This document shows positions 32,153 through 41,526 of a DNA stretch of 64,000 nt, one piece after another. The stretch's first letter is position 1; every line of letters begins with the position of its first letter. Both the position numbers and the translations under genes were made by a program. Origin of the DNA: Saccharopolyspora hirsuta (GTDB lineage: Bacteria; Actinomycetota; Actinomycetes; Mycobacteriales; Pseudonocardiaceae); the NCBI RefSeq assembly GCF_008630535.1, contig NZ_VWPH01000016.1:141769-205768 (forward strand), written 5' to 3'. The notes below the pieces were generated by a model. It did not search any database, was not told the DNA's origin, and was given only the letters and a program-made list of their open reading frames with translations.

Positions 32153-33843
32153 ACTCGCATCTTGCCGTCGTCGCCCAGCGCGACCACGAACCGGCCGTCC
32201 GGGGTGAGCGCCGGATCCCCCGCGGTCGGCCCGGGCACGGCGGTTCGGGCTGTGTCGAACACCTCGACCCGGCCGTCCGCACCGCGGACCGCGAGGATCG
32301 GCGGATTCCCCGCCGCCAGCGCCGGATCGGAGGTGGCCGCGGCCGCCACCCGGCGAACGACAGCCCATCCGGCCTGCTCTCCCAGCACCACCAGGTGCCC
32401 GGTCCCCGCCTCGCGGAACGCCGCGCAGGAGAACTTCCCGCGCGCCACCGCGATCGCCCCGGCCGGACGGTGCGCGGACGGCGGTGAGACGAGCTCCGCG
32501 CCGGTCCCGGTCAGCTTCCAGTGCAGCAGCCCGGCCCGAGCCGCGGCGAACACGTGCACCTCCCCCGCCGACGTGGCGAGCACCGACACGTCGTCGTGGA
32601 CGTCAGCGCCCCCGAGATCGGTCCACTCCGGCGCGTCGGCGAACCTGGTGCTGACCCCGCCTGCGGGGTTCTTGACCGCGACCACGACCCGACCGCCGGG
32701 AACCACAGCAGCTGCTGGTGCGCCCACGTGCGTCAGCTGTTCGGCAGCACGGGGCGCACCGAGCGCGAGCCACGGATTCCCGTTCGCCCGCAGGAAGATT
32801 CCGCCGGTGTGCCGATCCTGCGCGACGATCGTGCGCGCGTCCGCGAGAACCGGCGAGCGCGGCACGAAACCGGGCGTGTCCACCACGGACTCCTCCGCCC
32901 CGGACCCCGCGATCAGCCGATCACCGCGCACGAAGACGTGCACTTCCCGTCCGCTGCTGCCGGTCGCGGCCCAGTTCGCCCCGCGCGGCCAGCGCTGCCG
33001 CATGCTCCGCAGCCACGTCGCGTACGGCTCGTCGAGGCTCACCACGGGATCGTGCCGGGCGTAGCGCTCGAAGATCGCCCGCTTGTCCGCCACCACCTCC
33101 GGTGGCAGGTTCGGCGGCGCGTCGGCGATGTCGTAGTCGCGGTAGTTCACGAGGTGCGCCGGGATCGCGGCGCGGCGCACCGCGGTTTCGGCGAACCGCG
33201 CGGTCATCACGTGGTCCGGGTGGTTGTGGTGGACTCCCCACTGCGGCTGGTTGCGGGGATCGGGCTCGGGATCGTGGGTGCGGACGATGGCAGGCTCGAA
33301 CCGCCGGTGGAGATCGGCCAGCAGCCCGATGAGCGACGCCCGGTCGTGCTCGGCGACCGCCACCGCGGACCCCTCCGGCCGCAGCGTGGCAACCCGCGCG
33401 GCCGGGTCCTGCCAGAGCCGTGTGAGCGCGTGCTTGCCGCCGCTGGCGTCCGGGTCGTTGTCGTCGGGCAGGTTCAGGAAGACCAACCGGATTCCCGGCC
33501 GGGCCCGCAGCGCCTGCACCTCGACCTCCCGGCCGCCGATCCGCAGCACGCCGCGGCGCCAGTCGTCGACGGCCCCGGCCATCGCCGCGAACGCTGCTCG
33601 CGCACCGGCTTGCCGCTTCGCGGCGTACTGCGCGGCCGGGCGCACATCGCTCTCCCCGGCCGTCAGGAACACCGTGGTCACCTCCGCCCCGGACCGCACC
33701 GACATCGCCAGGTCCGGGTTCATGAACAGGATGTCGTCGTCCGGGTGCGCCACGACCTGGAGGTGCGAGCGCCCCGGATCCGCAGCGACCGGCGCGGCCA
33801 GCACCACGAGCAGCGCCACGACGACGAAGACGACAGCTCTCAT
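32152..33843 (-). CDS. Secreted PIG-L family deacetylase with propeller-like C-terminus; 3' end uncertain
   Basis: The ATG at 33843 overlaps the upstream stop and opens a signal peptide (AVVFVVVALLVVLAAPVAA). The PIG-L catalytic domain (about 25-270) has the zinc motifs AHPDDD (32-37) and HHNHPDH (205-211). Family members de-N-acetylate GlcNAc or similar sugars. Residues about 295-564 contain repeated VHVF-, W-LGG- and G-blocks that look like a beta-propeller or lectin-like domain. The recognisable protein ends at Val564 (32152), at the edge of a terminator. No in-frame stop occurs there, and the open frame continues antisense to the transporter down to 30391. A TGA lies one base out of frame at 32151-32153. 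The gene is the last of a three-gene glycosylation-type operon. Confidence 0.75.
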
Positions 33844-36281
33844 CTCGACCCCCGCAGCGGTACCGCGGAGAGGACGGCGGCCAGCGCCGCTCCGACGCAC
33901 AGCAGCGCGATGTGCCAGGCGAAACCGGGCGGGCTCCAGGAGAGCGCGAGCACGCCGTTCGAGGAGCTCGGGAGGCTCACCCGGAGCAGCCCGGCCTCGG
34001 TCGCTCCGACCGGCACGGGACGGCCGTCCACCTCGGCCCGGTAGCCGGGCCAGGCGAGGCGCGCGAACACGAGCTCGGACCGCTCCCCCGCATCAGCGAA
34101 GCGCACGGTCTCCTGAACCTGCCCGTGCTGCACGTCGTCGAGCACCCGCACACCGCGCGCCGCCCCCAACCGGCCCTCCGGCCAGGCGATGGGCGCTTCC
34201 CTGCTGAGCACGACGACTTCCGGGTCCCGCCGTGCGATGCGCCAGCCTTCAGGAGCCGCCGACACCTCGCGCAGCCGACGCTGCACCACGACGTGTTCGG
34301 CGCGGAGCTGATCGGCCAGCCCGTCTGGTTTCCACAAGCGGTCGTAGGCGTGCGGACAGGTGGCGCCGAAATAGTTCAGGCAGAGCTCGGTGTGCAGGGC
34401 GTCGTACCCGATTCCGGTGTAGGATACCAGATTCGCCATCCCCGCCGCCGCTGGCATGTTGCCGAACAGCAGCCGCGACCACGCCTGCCGCGAGGCGATC
34501 TGCTCGGGCGGGATCAAGCCGCGGTCGGCGATCTGCACGACGGTTCCGGTGTTGAGCGGGGCGAAACGCGCGCGCAACTCCCCCACGTCCGTAGGGAAGT
34601 TGTAGGCCGCAATGTCGCGGTTGACCGGGAACCACAGCACCTGCAACGCCAATACGCAGGCCGTACCCAGGTGCAGCACCGCAGCGAGCATCCGCGTGCG
34701 CAACACCAGCAGGACCAGAACGCCGACCACGAGCAGCGAAACCAGGTGCTTGGGCGCTTGCGCGGGCCACGCGGCGACCGCCAGGTACCCGGCCACCAGC
34801 ATCGAACCGGCCGAACACGCCAACCTCACCTTGAACCGGTCGGTGCGCAGGCCACCGGACAGCGCGACGGCGAGCAGGACGGCGACGGCCAGGTGCAGCA
34901 CCACGACGTTGCGCAGCGGCCAGCGGAACAGCCACAGGTTCGACGGCCCCAGGCAGAGCAGGAAGTAGCAGCCCGCCAGCACCACCGCGCAGCTGCGCCA
35001 CCGGACGGCGCGCCAGTCCAGCCAGGCCAGCAGCGGAACCGCGAACCAGGCGAAGTAGGTCCCGGGCACCGACATCCGGAACGTGCCGAACGTGGGGATC
35101 TGCGGGAGGAACGACGGCAGGCTGGCGTTCAGGAGATCGCCGATGCCGGGCACCAGCTGGCCGATGTTGAAGAACGCGTACCCGGACCGCCACCCCACCT
35201 CCGATGCCGACAGCACCGGGCCGTAGACCAGCGGCAGCACAGCGGCCACCGCGACACCCAGCAGCACCAACCGCACCCGGCTCCGGCCGCCCTCGACCAG
35301 CAACCCGACGAACACCAGGCACAAGGCCAGCACGCTGTAGGGATCACCGGCCGAGACGCACAGGAAGCACAGCAGCCAGGCCACGAACGCCGGAACGCGG
35401 TCGGTGCCGCGCAACGCCCACCAGGCCCACGGCACCCAGGCCAACCCCATGAGCCCGCCAGCCCACGAACCGGCCTGAAAGTACAGCACGAATCCGGAGA
35501 CCGGCAGCGCCGCACCGAGCGCCGAGGCGATGCCGCGGGTCGCGCCGTAGCTGCGGCACAGCAGGAACGTGCCGACACCGAGGATCACCAGGAACTGCGT
35601 CTTCACCACCGCCGCGGCGATCGCGAGGTCGCCGATCCACACCACCAGCAGGAAGTCCAGCAGGTGCACCGGGTTCCAGATCCCGAACAGCGCCTCGGCG
35701 GCCAGGTTCCCGCCCATCCACGAGTCCAGGTCCAGCGCCAGCGGCCAGTCCCCGGCCAGCAGCCGCTCCCCCAACCGGTGCCACATCGGCAGGAACTGCG
35801 CCGCGCTGTCGTCCCAGAAGTAGAACGACGGGTTCACCAGCAACGGGATCTGGCCCAACACCGCGACGACCGCGGCAACACCGGCCGCGACCGGCCAATC
35901 ACCGCGGGGCGCCCCGCGCTGCGAGGTCAGCACCGCGCGGCTCGCGACGAACGTCGCGGGCAGCACGGCAGCACCCCCGACGAACGGCGCCAGCACCGGG
36001 TCCACCCCGACCGCGACCGCACCGGCCACCGCCGCCGTGCTCAGCCCGATCAGCGCCAGGTTCGCCAGCGGGAACAGCAGCAAGGTGCGGGCCTTGACCG
36101 GAACGCCGAAGGTGAACCGGCAGTTGAGCAGGTAGGAGCACAGCGTGGCCACCGCGGTCGCGACCACGTGCGCCAGCAGGTACGGCAGCAGCGCGAACAG
36201 GCCGAAGTAGACCGCGCAGTGCACGGTCGTGTTCGCCCCGCCGACCAGGGCGAACCGCCCGAGCTGCGCCCCGCGCCGCAT
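33840..36281 (-). CDS. GtrA-like domain fused to a large GT-C/YfhO-like membrane protein
   Basis: The protein has 813 residues. Residues 1-120 form a four-helix GtrA-type module (LGRFALVGGANTTVHCAVYF, SYLLNCRFTFG), proposed in Gtr systems to flip polyprenyl-linked sugars. The rest has about nine to eleven membrane helices and an extracytoplasmic C-terminal domain of about 220 residues. The first large loop carries Asp157-Asp158 in YFWDDSAAQF, where GT-C glycosyltransferases keep an acidic catalytic pair. The ATG shares one base with the upstream glycosyltransferase stop, and its stop overlaps the deacetylase start. It probably moves a lipid-linked sugar across the membrane and transfers it to an envelope acceptor. 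The acceptor is unknown. Confidence 0.78.
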   Translation of the reverse strand: MRRGAQLGRFALVGGANTTVHCAVYFGLFALLPYLLAHVVATAVATLCSYLLNCRFTFGVPVKARTLLLFPLANLALIGLSTAAVAGAVAVGVDPVLAPFVGGAAVLPATFVASRAVLTSQRGAPRGDWPVAAGVAAVVAVLGQIPLLVNPSFYFWDDSAAQFLPMWHRLGERLLAGDWPLALDLDSWMGGNLAAEALFGIWNPVHLLDFLLVVWIGDLAIAAAVVKTQFLVILGVGTFLLCRSYGATRGIASALGAALPVSGFVLYFQAGSWAGGLMGLAWVPWAWWALRGTDRVPAFVAWLLCFLCVSAGDPYSVLALCLVFVGLLVEGGRSRVRLVLLGVAVAAVLPLVYGPVLSASEVGWRSGYAFFNIGQLVPGIGDLLNASLPSFLPQIPTFGTFRMSVPGTYFAWFAVPLLAWLDWRAVRWRSCAVVLAGCYFLLCLGPSNLWLFRWPLRNVVVLHLAVAVLLAVALSGGLRTDRFKVRLACSAGSMLVAGYLAVAAWPAQAPKHLVSLLVVGVLVLLVLRTRMLAAVLHLGTACVLALQVLWFPVNRDIAAYNFPTDVGELRARFAPLNTGTVVQIADRGLIPPEQIASRQAWSRLLFGNMPAAAGMANLVSYTGIGYDALHTELCLNYFGATCPHAYDRLWKPDGLADQLRAEHVVVQRRLREVSAAPEGWRIARRDPEVVVLSREAPIAWPEGRLGAARGVRVLDDVQHGQVQETVRFADAGERSELVFARLAWPGYRAEVDGRPVPVGATEAGLLRVSLPSSSNGVLALSWSPPGFAWHIALLCVGAALAAVLSAVPLRGSR

Positions 36282-37264
36282 CACGACACCAGCTCGGCGG
36301 GCCACAACCGGCGCGCCGCGACGTCCGCGCCCAGCTCCGGGCTGAGCTCCTTGACCAGGTAGTGCGGTCGGCGCTTGGCCTCGAAGTAGCTCCGCCCCAG
36401 GTACTCCCCGAGCACCCCGAGGAAGCACAGCTGCAGACCGCCCATCCCGGCCAACCCGACCAGCAGCACCGCACCGGCCGACGGCCACGAACCGTCCACA
36501 ATGGCCTGCCACGCCGAGCGGACCGCCCACGCGCCCGCCGCCGACACCACCAGCGCACCCAGGTAGATCGAGGACCGCAGCGGTTTGGCGTTGAACGAGG
36601 TCAGCCCGTCGATCCCGTGATCGACCAGCGCGCCGAACGTCCACTTCGAACGACCGGACCGCCGCGGCACGTCGCGGAAGGAGACGTAGGCGGTGCCGAA
36701 ACCGATCCAGGCGAACAGCCCCTTGGAGAACCGGTGGTGCTCCGGCAGCGCCAGCACCGCGTCCACCGCACGCCGCGACAGCACCCGAAAATCCCCCGCA
36801 CCGTCCGGGATCCGGACCCCGGTGAACCGGCGGGCCGCGCGGTAGTAGGCCCGGGCCGGGAGCGACCGCCAGCGCCGCTCCCCGCTCCTGGTGCGGCGCG
36901 CGACGACCTGGTCGTAACCGGAGTCCAGCAGCGGCACCATCCGGCGCAGCAGCTCCGGCGGGTGCTGCAGGTCGGCGTCCAGCAGCGCCACGCGGTCGCC
37001 GCGCGCGTGCCGCAGCCCGCAGAGCATCGCCGGTTCCTTCCCGAAGTTGCGGCTCAGCGACACGTAGCGGAAGCGCGGGTTGGCCGCCGCCAACCGGCGG
37101 GCCTCGCGCAGCGTCCGGTCGGTGCTGCCGTCGTCGACCAGGATCACCTCGTAATCCCGGACGTGCTCGGACAGCGCTGCGACCAGCGCGTCGTGGAACC
37201 GTTGCAGTCCGCGCTCCTCGTTGAAGCACGGCACCACCAGCGACAGGTACATGGCAGGTCTCAT
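36281..37264 (-). CDS. Polyprenyl-phosphate glycosyltransferase (GtrB/PpgS-like, GT2)
   Basis: The protein has 327 residues. The GT2 domain has VDDGSTD (43-49), LLDADLQHP (94-102), and the GDFRVLSRRAV and RSGRSKW regions seen in dolichol/undecaprenyl-phosphate sugar transferases. Two C-terminal membrane helices (SSIYLGALVVSAAGAWAV and GAVLLVGLAGMGGLQLCFLG, then GEYLGRSYFEAKRRP) follow, as in GtrB. It would transfer a sugar from a nucleotide donor to polyprenyl phosphate on the inner face. The next gene supplies the GtrA and transferase functions. The start could also be ATG 37252. The enzyme resembles mycobacterial PpgS as much as phage GtrB, so the sugar could be glucose or an N-acetylhexosamine. 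Confidence 0.85.
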   Translation of the reverse strand: MRPAMYLSLVVPCFNEERGLQRFHDALVAALSEHVRDYEVILVDDGSTDRTLREARRLAAANPRFRYVSLSRNFGKEPAMLCGLRHARGDRVALLDADLQHPPELLRRMVPLLDSGYDQVVARRTRSGERRWRSLPARAYYRAARRFTGVRIPDGAGDFRVLSRRAVDAVLALPEHHRFSKGLFAWIGFGTAYVSFRDVPRRSGRSKWTFGALVDHGIDGLTSFNAKPLRSSIYLGALVVSAAGAWAVRSAWQAIVDGSWPSAGAVLLVGLAGMGGLQLCFLGVLGEYLGRSYFEAKRRPHYLVKELSPELGADVAARRLWPAELVS

Positions 37265-37440
37265 CCGTCTCGGCGGCCCCGGCTGATGAGCCGAAGCCGC
37301 TGCGGTCCTTGAAGATTCGCCTCGAAGGTAGGTTCGACGCCGACCCGCACCCCCGCCCGACACACCGGCGGATAATCCGTCCGCGTGGCAGATCGAAGCC
37401 TGCTCGCACCGCGGCGCACCGCGAATGGCAGGCTGGATCC

Positions 37441-39519
37441 ATGTCGTCCGCGTCATTCCCCCGCCGCAGCGCCCGAACGCAGGGCTTCACCCTGGGCGCT
37501 CCCCGGAACTTCACCGCCACCGCCGACGGTGCGGCGGTGCTCTTCCTGCGCTCGGCCTCCGGCACCGATCCCCGGAACTCCCTGTGGGCGCTGGACACCG
37601 CGACCGGCCAGGAGCGCGTGTTGGCCGACCCGACGGCGCTGCTGGACAGCGACGAGGTGTCCCCCGAGGAGCAGGCCCGCCGCGAGCGCGCGCGGGAACG
37701 CGCCGGGGGAATCACCGGCTACGCCGCGGACCGCGCCGGCAGCTCGGTTGTCTTCATGCTGTCCGGTCGGCTCTTCCACACCGCAGTCGCGACCGGCGAG
37801 ACCCGCGAGCTCCCGGTGCAGCGCCCCGTCGCCGACCCGCGGCTGGACCCGGACGGCCGCCGGGTGTCCTACGTGTCCGGCCGCGCACTGCGTGTGATCG
37901 AAGTGGACGGTTCCGGCGACCGGGCGCTGGCCGCGCCCGACGGCCCGAACATCACCTGGGGCGCGGCGGAGTTCATCGCCGCCGAGGAGATGAGCCGCTT
38001 CCAGGGCTACTGGTGGGCGCCGGACGGCTCGCGGCTGCTGGCGGCCCGGGTGGACGAGTCCCCGGTGCAGAACTGGTACCTCGGCGACCCGAACGACCCG
38101 GGACGCGTCCCGACCCCGGTGCGCTACCCCGCGGCCGGGACGGCCAACGCCGAGGTCACCCTCGCGCTGGTCGACCTCGACGGCAACCGCGTCCCGGTGG
38201 ACTGGGACCGGCAGGCGTTCCCGTACCTCGTCACCGCGCACTGGTCGCGGCACGGCCGCCCGCTGATCGCCGTGCAGACCCGCGACCAGCGCACCCAGCT
38301 GGTCCTCGCCGTGGACCCGGACACCGGGCGCACCACCGAGGTGCACCGCGACACCGATCCGCACTGGGTGGAGATCAAGCCCGGCTGGCCCGCCTGGACC
38401 CCGGACGGCCGCCTGGTGCGCATCAGCGCCGAGGACGGCGCGTACCGGCTCGTCGTCGGCGACCGGCCGTGGACCTCGGCTCCGCTGCAGGTCCGCAGCG
38501 TCCTGGACATCGGCGAGGACGACGTCCTGATCTCCGGTTCGGAGCAGGACCCGACGCAGGTGCACCTCTACCGCGCCACCGAAACCGGCGTCGAGCGCCT
38601 GACCACCGCGCCCGGCGTGCACACCGGTACCCGCGGCGGCGACGTGCTGGTGGTCGCCAGCGCGACCTTGGACGAGCCGAGGACCCGCGTCTTGGTGCGG
38701 CGGGACGGCCGGGAGGTCGCCGAGATCGCCAGCCGCGCCGAGGACCACGGCATGGACCTCAACGTCGAGCTGCTGCGCCTCGGCGACCGCGACCTGTACA
38801 GCGCCCTGCTGCTGCCCAGCGGCTACCAGCCGTCGGACGGTCCGCTGCCGGTGCTGCTGGACCCCTACGGCGGCCCGCACTCGCAGCGGGTGCTGTCCCG
38901 CCAGCAGGGCTTCCTGACCTCGCAGTGGTTCGCCGACCAGGGCTTCGCGGTGCTGGTCACCGACGGCCGCGGGATGGCCGGGCGCGGCCCGGACTGGGAC
39001 CGAGCCATCGCCGGGGACCTGGCCAACCCGCCGCTGCAGGACCAGGTCGACGCGCTGCACGCCGCAGCGGCGCAGCACCCGGAGCTGGACCTCGACCGCG
39101 TGGCGATCCGCGGCTGGTCCTTCGGCGGCTACCTCGCCGCGCTGGCGGTGCTGCGCCGCCCGGACGTCTTCCACGCCGCAGTGGTCGGTGCCGGAGTGGT
39201 GGACTGGCGCCTGTACGACACCCACTACACCGAGCGCTACCTCGGCGACCCGAACGAAGCGCCCGAGGTCTACGAGGCGAACTCGCTGCTGGCCGACGCC
39301 GCGAAGCTGGACCGCCCGATGCTGATCGTGCACGGAACGGTGGACGACAACGTGGTCCTGGCGCACGCCCTCCGCCTGTCGGCGGCGCTGACGGCAGCGG
39401 CGCGACCGCACACGGTCCTGCCGCTGCCGGGCGTCAGCCACATGCCCACCGACGAGACGACCAGCGAGAACCTCCTGCTCCTGCAGGTCGACTTCCTCCG
39501 CAAGGCCCTGGCCGACTAG
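37441..39519 (+). CDS. S9 family peptidase, dipeptidyl-peptidase IV type
   Basis: The protein has 692 residues. The N-terminal beta-propeller (DPP4_N, about 60-400) includes AEFIAAEEMSRFQGYWWAP, containing the Glu pair that in DPP IV binds the substrate N-terminus. The C-terminal alpha/beta hydrolase has the nucleophile Ser in RGWSFGGY, the Asp in HGTVDDNVV and the His in GVSHMPTD. No signal peptide is seen, so it is probably cytoplasmic. It would release dipeptides, often X-Pro, from peptide N-termini. The start at 37441 was chosen because residues upstream are Arg-rich and unlike the family. The stop is four bases from the convergent reductase stop. Confidence 0.9.
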   Translation: MSSASFPRRSARTQGFTLGAPRNFTATADGAAVLFLRSASGTDPRNSLWALDTATGQERVLADPTALLDSDEVSPEEQARRERARERAGGITGYAADRAGSSVVFMLSGRLFHTAVATGETRELPVQRPVADPRLDPDGRRVSYVSGRALRVIEVDGSGDRALAAPDGPNITWGAAEFIAAEEMSRFQGYWWAPDGSRLLAARVDESPVQNWYLGDPNDPGRVPTPVRYPAAGTANAEVTLALVDLDGNRVPVDWDRQAFPYLVTAHWSRHGRPLIAVQTRDQRTQLVLAVDPDTGRTTEVHRDTDPHWVEIKPGWPAWTPDGRLVRISAEDGAYRLVVGDRPWTSAPLQVRSVLDIGEDDVLISGSEQDPTQVHLYRATETGVERLTTAPGVHTGTRGGDVLVVASATLDEPRTRVLVRRDGREVAEIASRAEDHGMDLNVELLRLGDRDLYSALLLPSGYQPSDGPLPVLLDPYGGPHSQRVLSRQQGFLTSQWFADQGFAVLVTDGRGMAGRGPDWDRAIAGDLANPPLQDQVDALHAAAAQHPELDLDRVAIRGWSFGGYLAALAVLRRPDVFHAAVVGAGVVDWRLYDTHYTERYLGDPNEAPEVYEANSLLADAAKLDRPMLIVHGTVDDNVVLAHALRLSAALTAAARPHTVLPLPGVSHMPTDETTSENLLLLQVDFLRKALAD

Positions 39520-39523
39520 CGGC

Positions 39524-40357
39524 TCAGAGGATCTCCAGCGGGACGGGGTGCTCCGGCGCCGGGAAGGCCGCGTCGAGCTCGGCGAGGTCCTCGGCGGTCA
39601 GCTCGATGTCCAGCGCCGCGCGGTTCTGGTCGACGTGCTCCGGGGTGGCCGCCTTCGGGATCGCGCACACCCCGTCCTGCGCCAGCACCCAGGCGATCGC
39701 GATCTGCGCCGGGCTCGCCGCGTGGCGCTCGGCGACCCGGCGCAATGCCGGTTCGCCGAGCAGGCGGCCCTGCTCGATCGGCGAGTACGCCATCACCGGC
39801 AGCTCCTGCTCCCGGCACCACGGCAGCAGGTCGACCTCGATCCCGCGCCGGGTCAGGTTGTAGAGCACCTGGTTGGTCGCCGACTGCCGACCGAGGTCGC
39901 TGGCGAACAGCTCGTCCACGTCCTCCGGGTCGAAGTTGCTCACCCCGAAGCGCTTGATCTTGCCGTCGGACCGCAGCTGCTCGAACGCCTCCAGCGTCTC
40001 GGCCAGCGGCGTGCTCCCGCGCCAGTGCAGCAGGTACAGGTCCAGGTGGTCGGTGCCGAGGCGGCGCAGGCTGCGCTCGCAGGCCTCGACCGCGCCGCGA
40101 CGGCTCGCGTTGTGCGGGTAGACCTTGCTGACCAGGAACACCTCGTCCCGGCGCCCGGCGATGGCGGCGCCGACGACCTCCTCTGCCCCGCCGCTGCCGT
40201 ACATCTCGGCGGTGTCGATCAGCCCGACGCCCAAGTCCAACCCGCGGCGCAGCGCGGCCACCTCGGCCGCTCGCTGCCCGCGCCGCTCCCCCATGCCCCA
40301 GGTGCCCTGCCCCAGCACCGGCAGTTCTCCGCCACCGGGCAGTTGGATGCCACGCAT
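39524..40357 (-). CDS. Aldo/keto reductase
   Basis: The protein has 277 residues. The start ATG 40357 has GGGAG eight bases upstream. An earlier start would add 17 unlikely residues. The AKR tetrad is visible: Asp and Tyr in DTAEMYGSGG, Lys in FLVSKVYP and His in YLLHWRG. NADPH-site residues occur at IPKAATPEHVDQN. The reductase acts on aldehydes or ketones and is most like the general stress-type bacterial AKRs. The substrate is unknown. It is probably monocistronic. Confidence 0.88.
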   Translation of the reverse strand: MRGIQLPGGGELPVLGQGTWGMGERRGQRAAEVAALRRGLDLGVGLIDTAEMYGSGGAEEVVGAAIAGRRDEVFLVSKVYPHNASRRGAVEACERSLRRLGTDHLDLYLLHWRGSTPLAETLEAFEQLRSDGKIKRFGVSNFDPEDVDELFASDLGRQSATNQVLYNLTRRGIEVDLLPWCREQELPVMAYSPIEQGRLLGEPALRRVAERHAASPAQIAIAWVLAQDGVCAIPKAATPEHVDQNRAALDIELTAEDLAELDAAFPAPEHPVPLEIL

Positions 40358-40413
40358 GCACGCTCCCAAGATCGCTGATTCCATCGCTGCCGGGCGTGCG
40401 GCCAGCATACGGT

Positions 40414-41526
40414 TCAGCGCTGGTGGGGCTGGACGGGCTGGTTGGGCAGGGCGGGCTGCTTGGGCAGGACGGCCGTCAGCTGGAAGCCGCCGTCCTCGGA
40501 CGGCCCGGCGTCGAGCTGCCCGCCCGCCATCCGCACCCGCTCCGAGAGCCCGGCCAGTCCGGAACCGCCACCGCCCACGTCGACGGTCCCGCCGCGCGGC
40601 GCGCCGTTGGTGACGACGATGTGCAGCGCACCCGCCCTGCTCGCCAGGTCCACCTTGATCACCGCGCCGGGCGCGTGCTTGGAGGCGTTGGTCAGGGCTT
40701 CCTGGACCACGCGGTAGGCGGCCCGCTCCACCGCCGGTGGCACGTCCGGGTCGCCGAGTTCGCTGGACAGCTCCACGTCCACCCCGGCCGCGCGGGCCTG
40801 ACCGACCAGCTCCGGGATGGTGTCCAGCCCGGTCCGGCCGGTGCTGCCCAGCCCGAGCGTCGCGCGCATCTCGTCCAAGGCCTGCTTGGCCAACCCGCGC
40901 AGCCGACCTGCCGTCTCCACCGCCTCGGGATCGGTGGTGGTGGCGCCGAGCGCGGCCGATTCCACCGCGATCAAGGTGACGTGGTGGCCGACGGCGTCGT
41001 GGATCTCCCGCGCGATCCGCGCCCGCTCATCGGCCCGCGCGGTCTCCGCCTTCGCCTCCAGCTCCGCCGCGGTGGCCGCTTCCAACCGGCGCAGGCTCTC
41101 CGCCAGCTGCTGCCGCAACGACACCAGCGCTCCCAGCGCGACCGGTGCACCGGCGGCCAGCACCACGTACGCCAAGGTCAGCAGGATCGCGCCGACCGGC
41201 AGCGACTGCAGGATCAGCACCGGGGCGACGGCGACCGCAGCGGCCAGCCCGCCCCAGGCGACCAACGACCGGGCCTGCGGCTGAGCCCGGCCGAGCGCGA
41301 ACAGCGCCACGAGCGTCGCGGGCCAGCCGAGACCACCGGCCAGCGCGGGCATGCACAGCAGCACCGTGGTGCGCGGCCACCGCCGCCGCAGCGGCAGCAG
41401 GAATGCCGTGATCAGCCCGGACGCCGTGGCGTAGCTGAACGGGTCCGGGGCGGCCAGCACCGCGGCCGCCGGGATCGCGACGACCAGCGCTTCAACTGCG
41501 AGGGTGCGCCACCGCACGGCGCTCAC
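40414..41526 (-). CDS. Two-component sensor histidine kinase (NarL/DesK type)
   Basis: The protein has 370 residues. About four or five N-terminal membrane helices (residues 1-130) carry no large extracellular sensor, so it probably senses the membrane itself or an intramembrane ligand. The phosphorylated His is in ARIAREIHDAVGHHVTLI (HisKA_3), and the HATPase domain contains QEALTNASKHAPG and GGGGSGLAGLSERV. The start overlaps the response-regulator stop by four bases (41523-41526). Confidence 0.9.
   Translation of the reverse strand: MSAVRWRTLAVEALVVAIPAAAVLAAPDPFSYATASGLITAFLLPLRRRWPRTTVLLCMPALAGGLGWPATLVALFALGRAQPQARSLVAWGGLAAAVAVAPVLILQSLPVGAILLTLAYVVLAAGAPVALGALVSLRQQLAESLRRLEAATAAELEAKAETARADERARIAREIHDAVGHHVTLIAVESAALGATTTDPEAVETAGRLRGLAKQALDEMRATLGLGSTGRTGLDTIPELVGQARAAGVDVELSSELGDPDVPPAVERAAYRVVQEALTNASKHAPGAVIKVDLASRAGALHIVVTNGAPRGGTVDVGGGGSGLAGLSERVRMAGGQLDAGPSEDGGFQLTAVLPKQPALPNQPVQPHQR

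Noticed and set aside
33912..36362. 816-codon plus-strand frame opposite the GtrA fusion gene
   Set aside because: Composition is typical of a GC-rich shadow frame (His/Gln/Arg-rich, no motifs). The minus frame has clear membrane helices.
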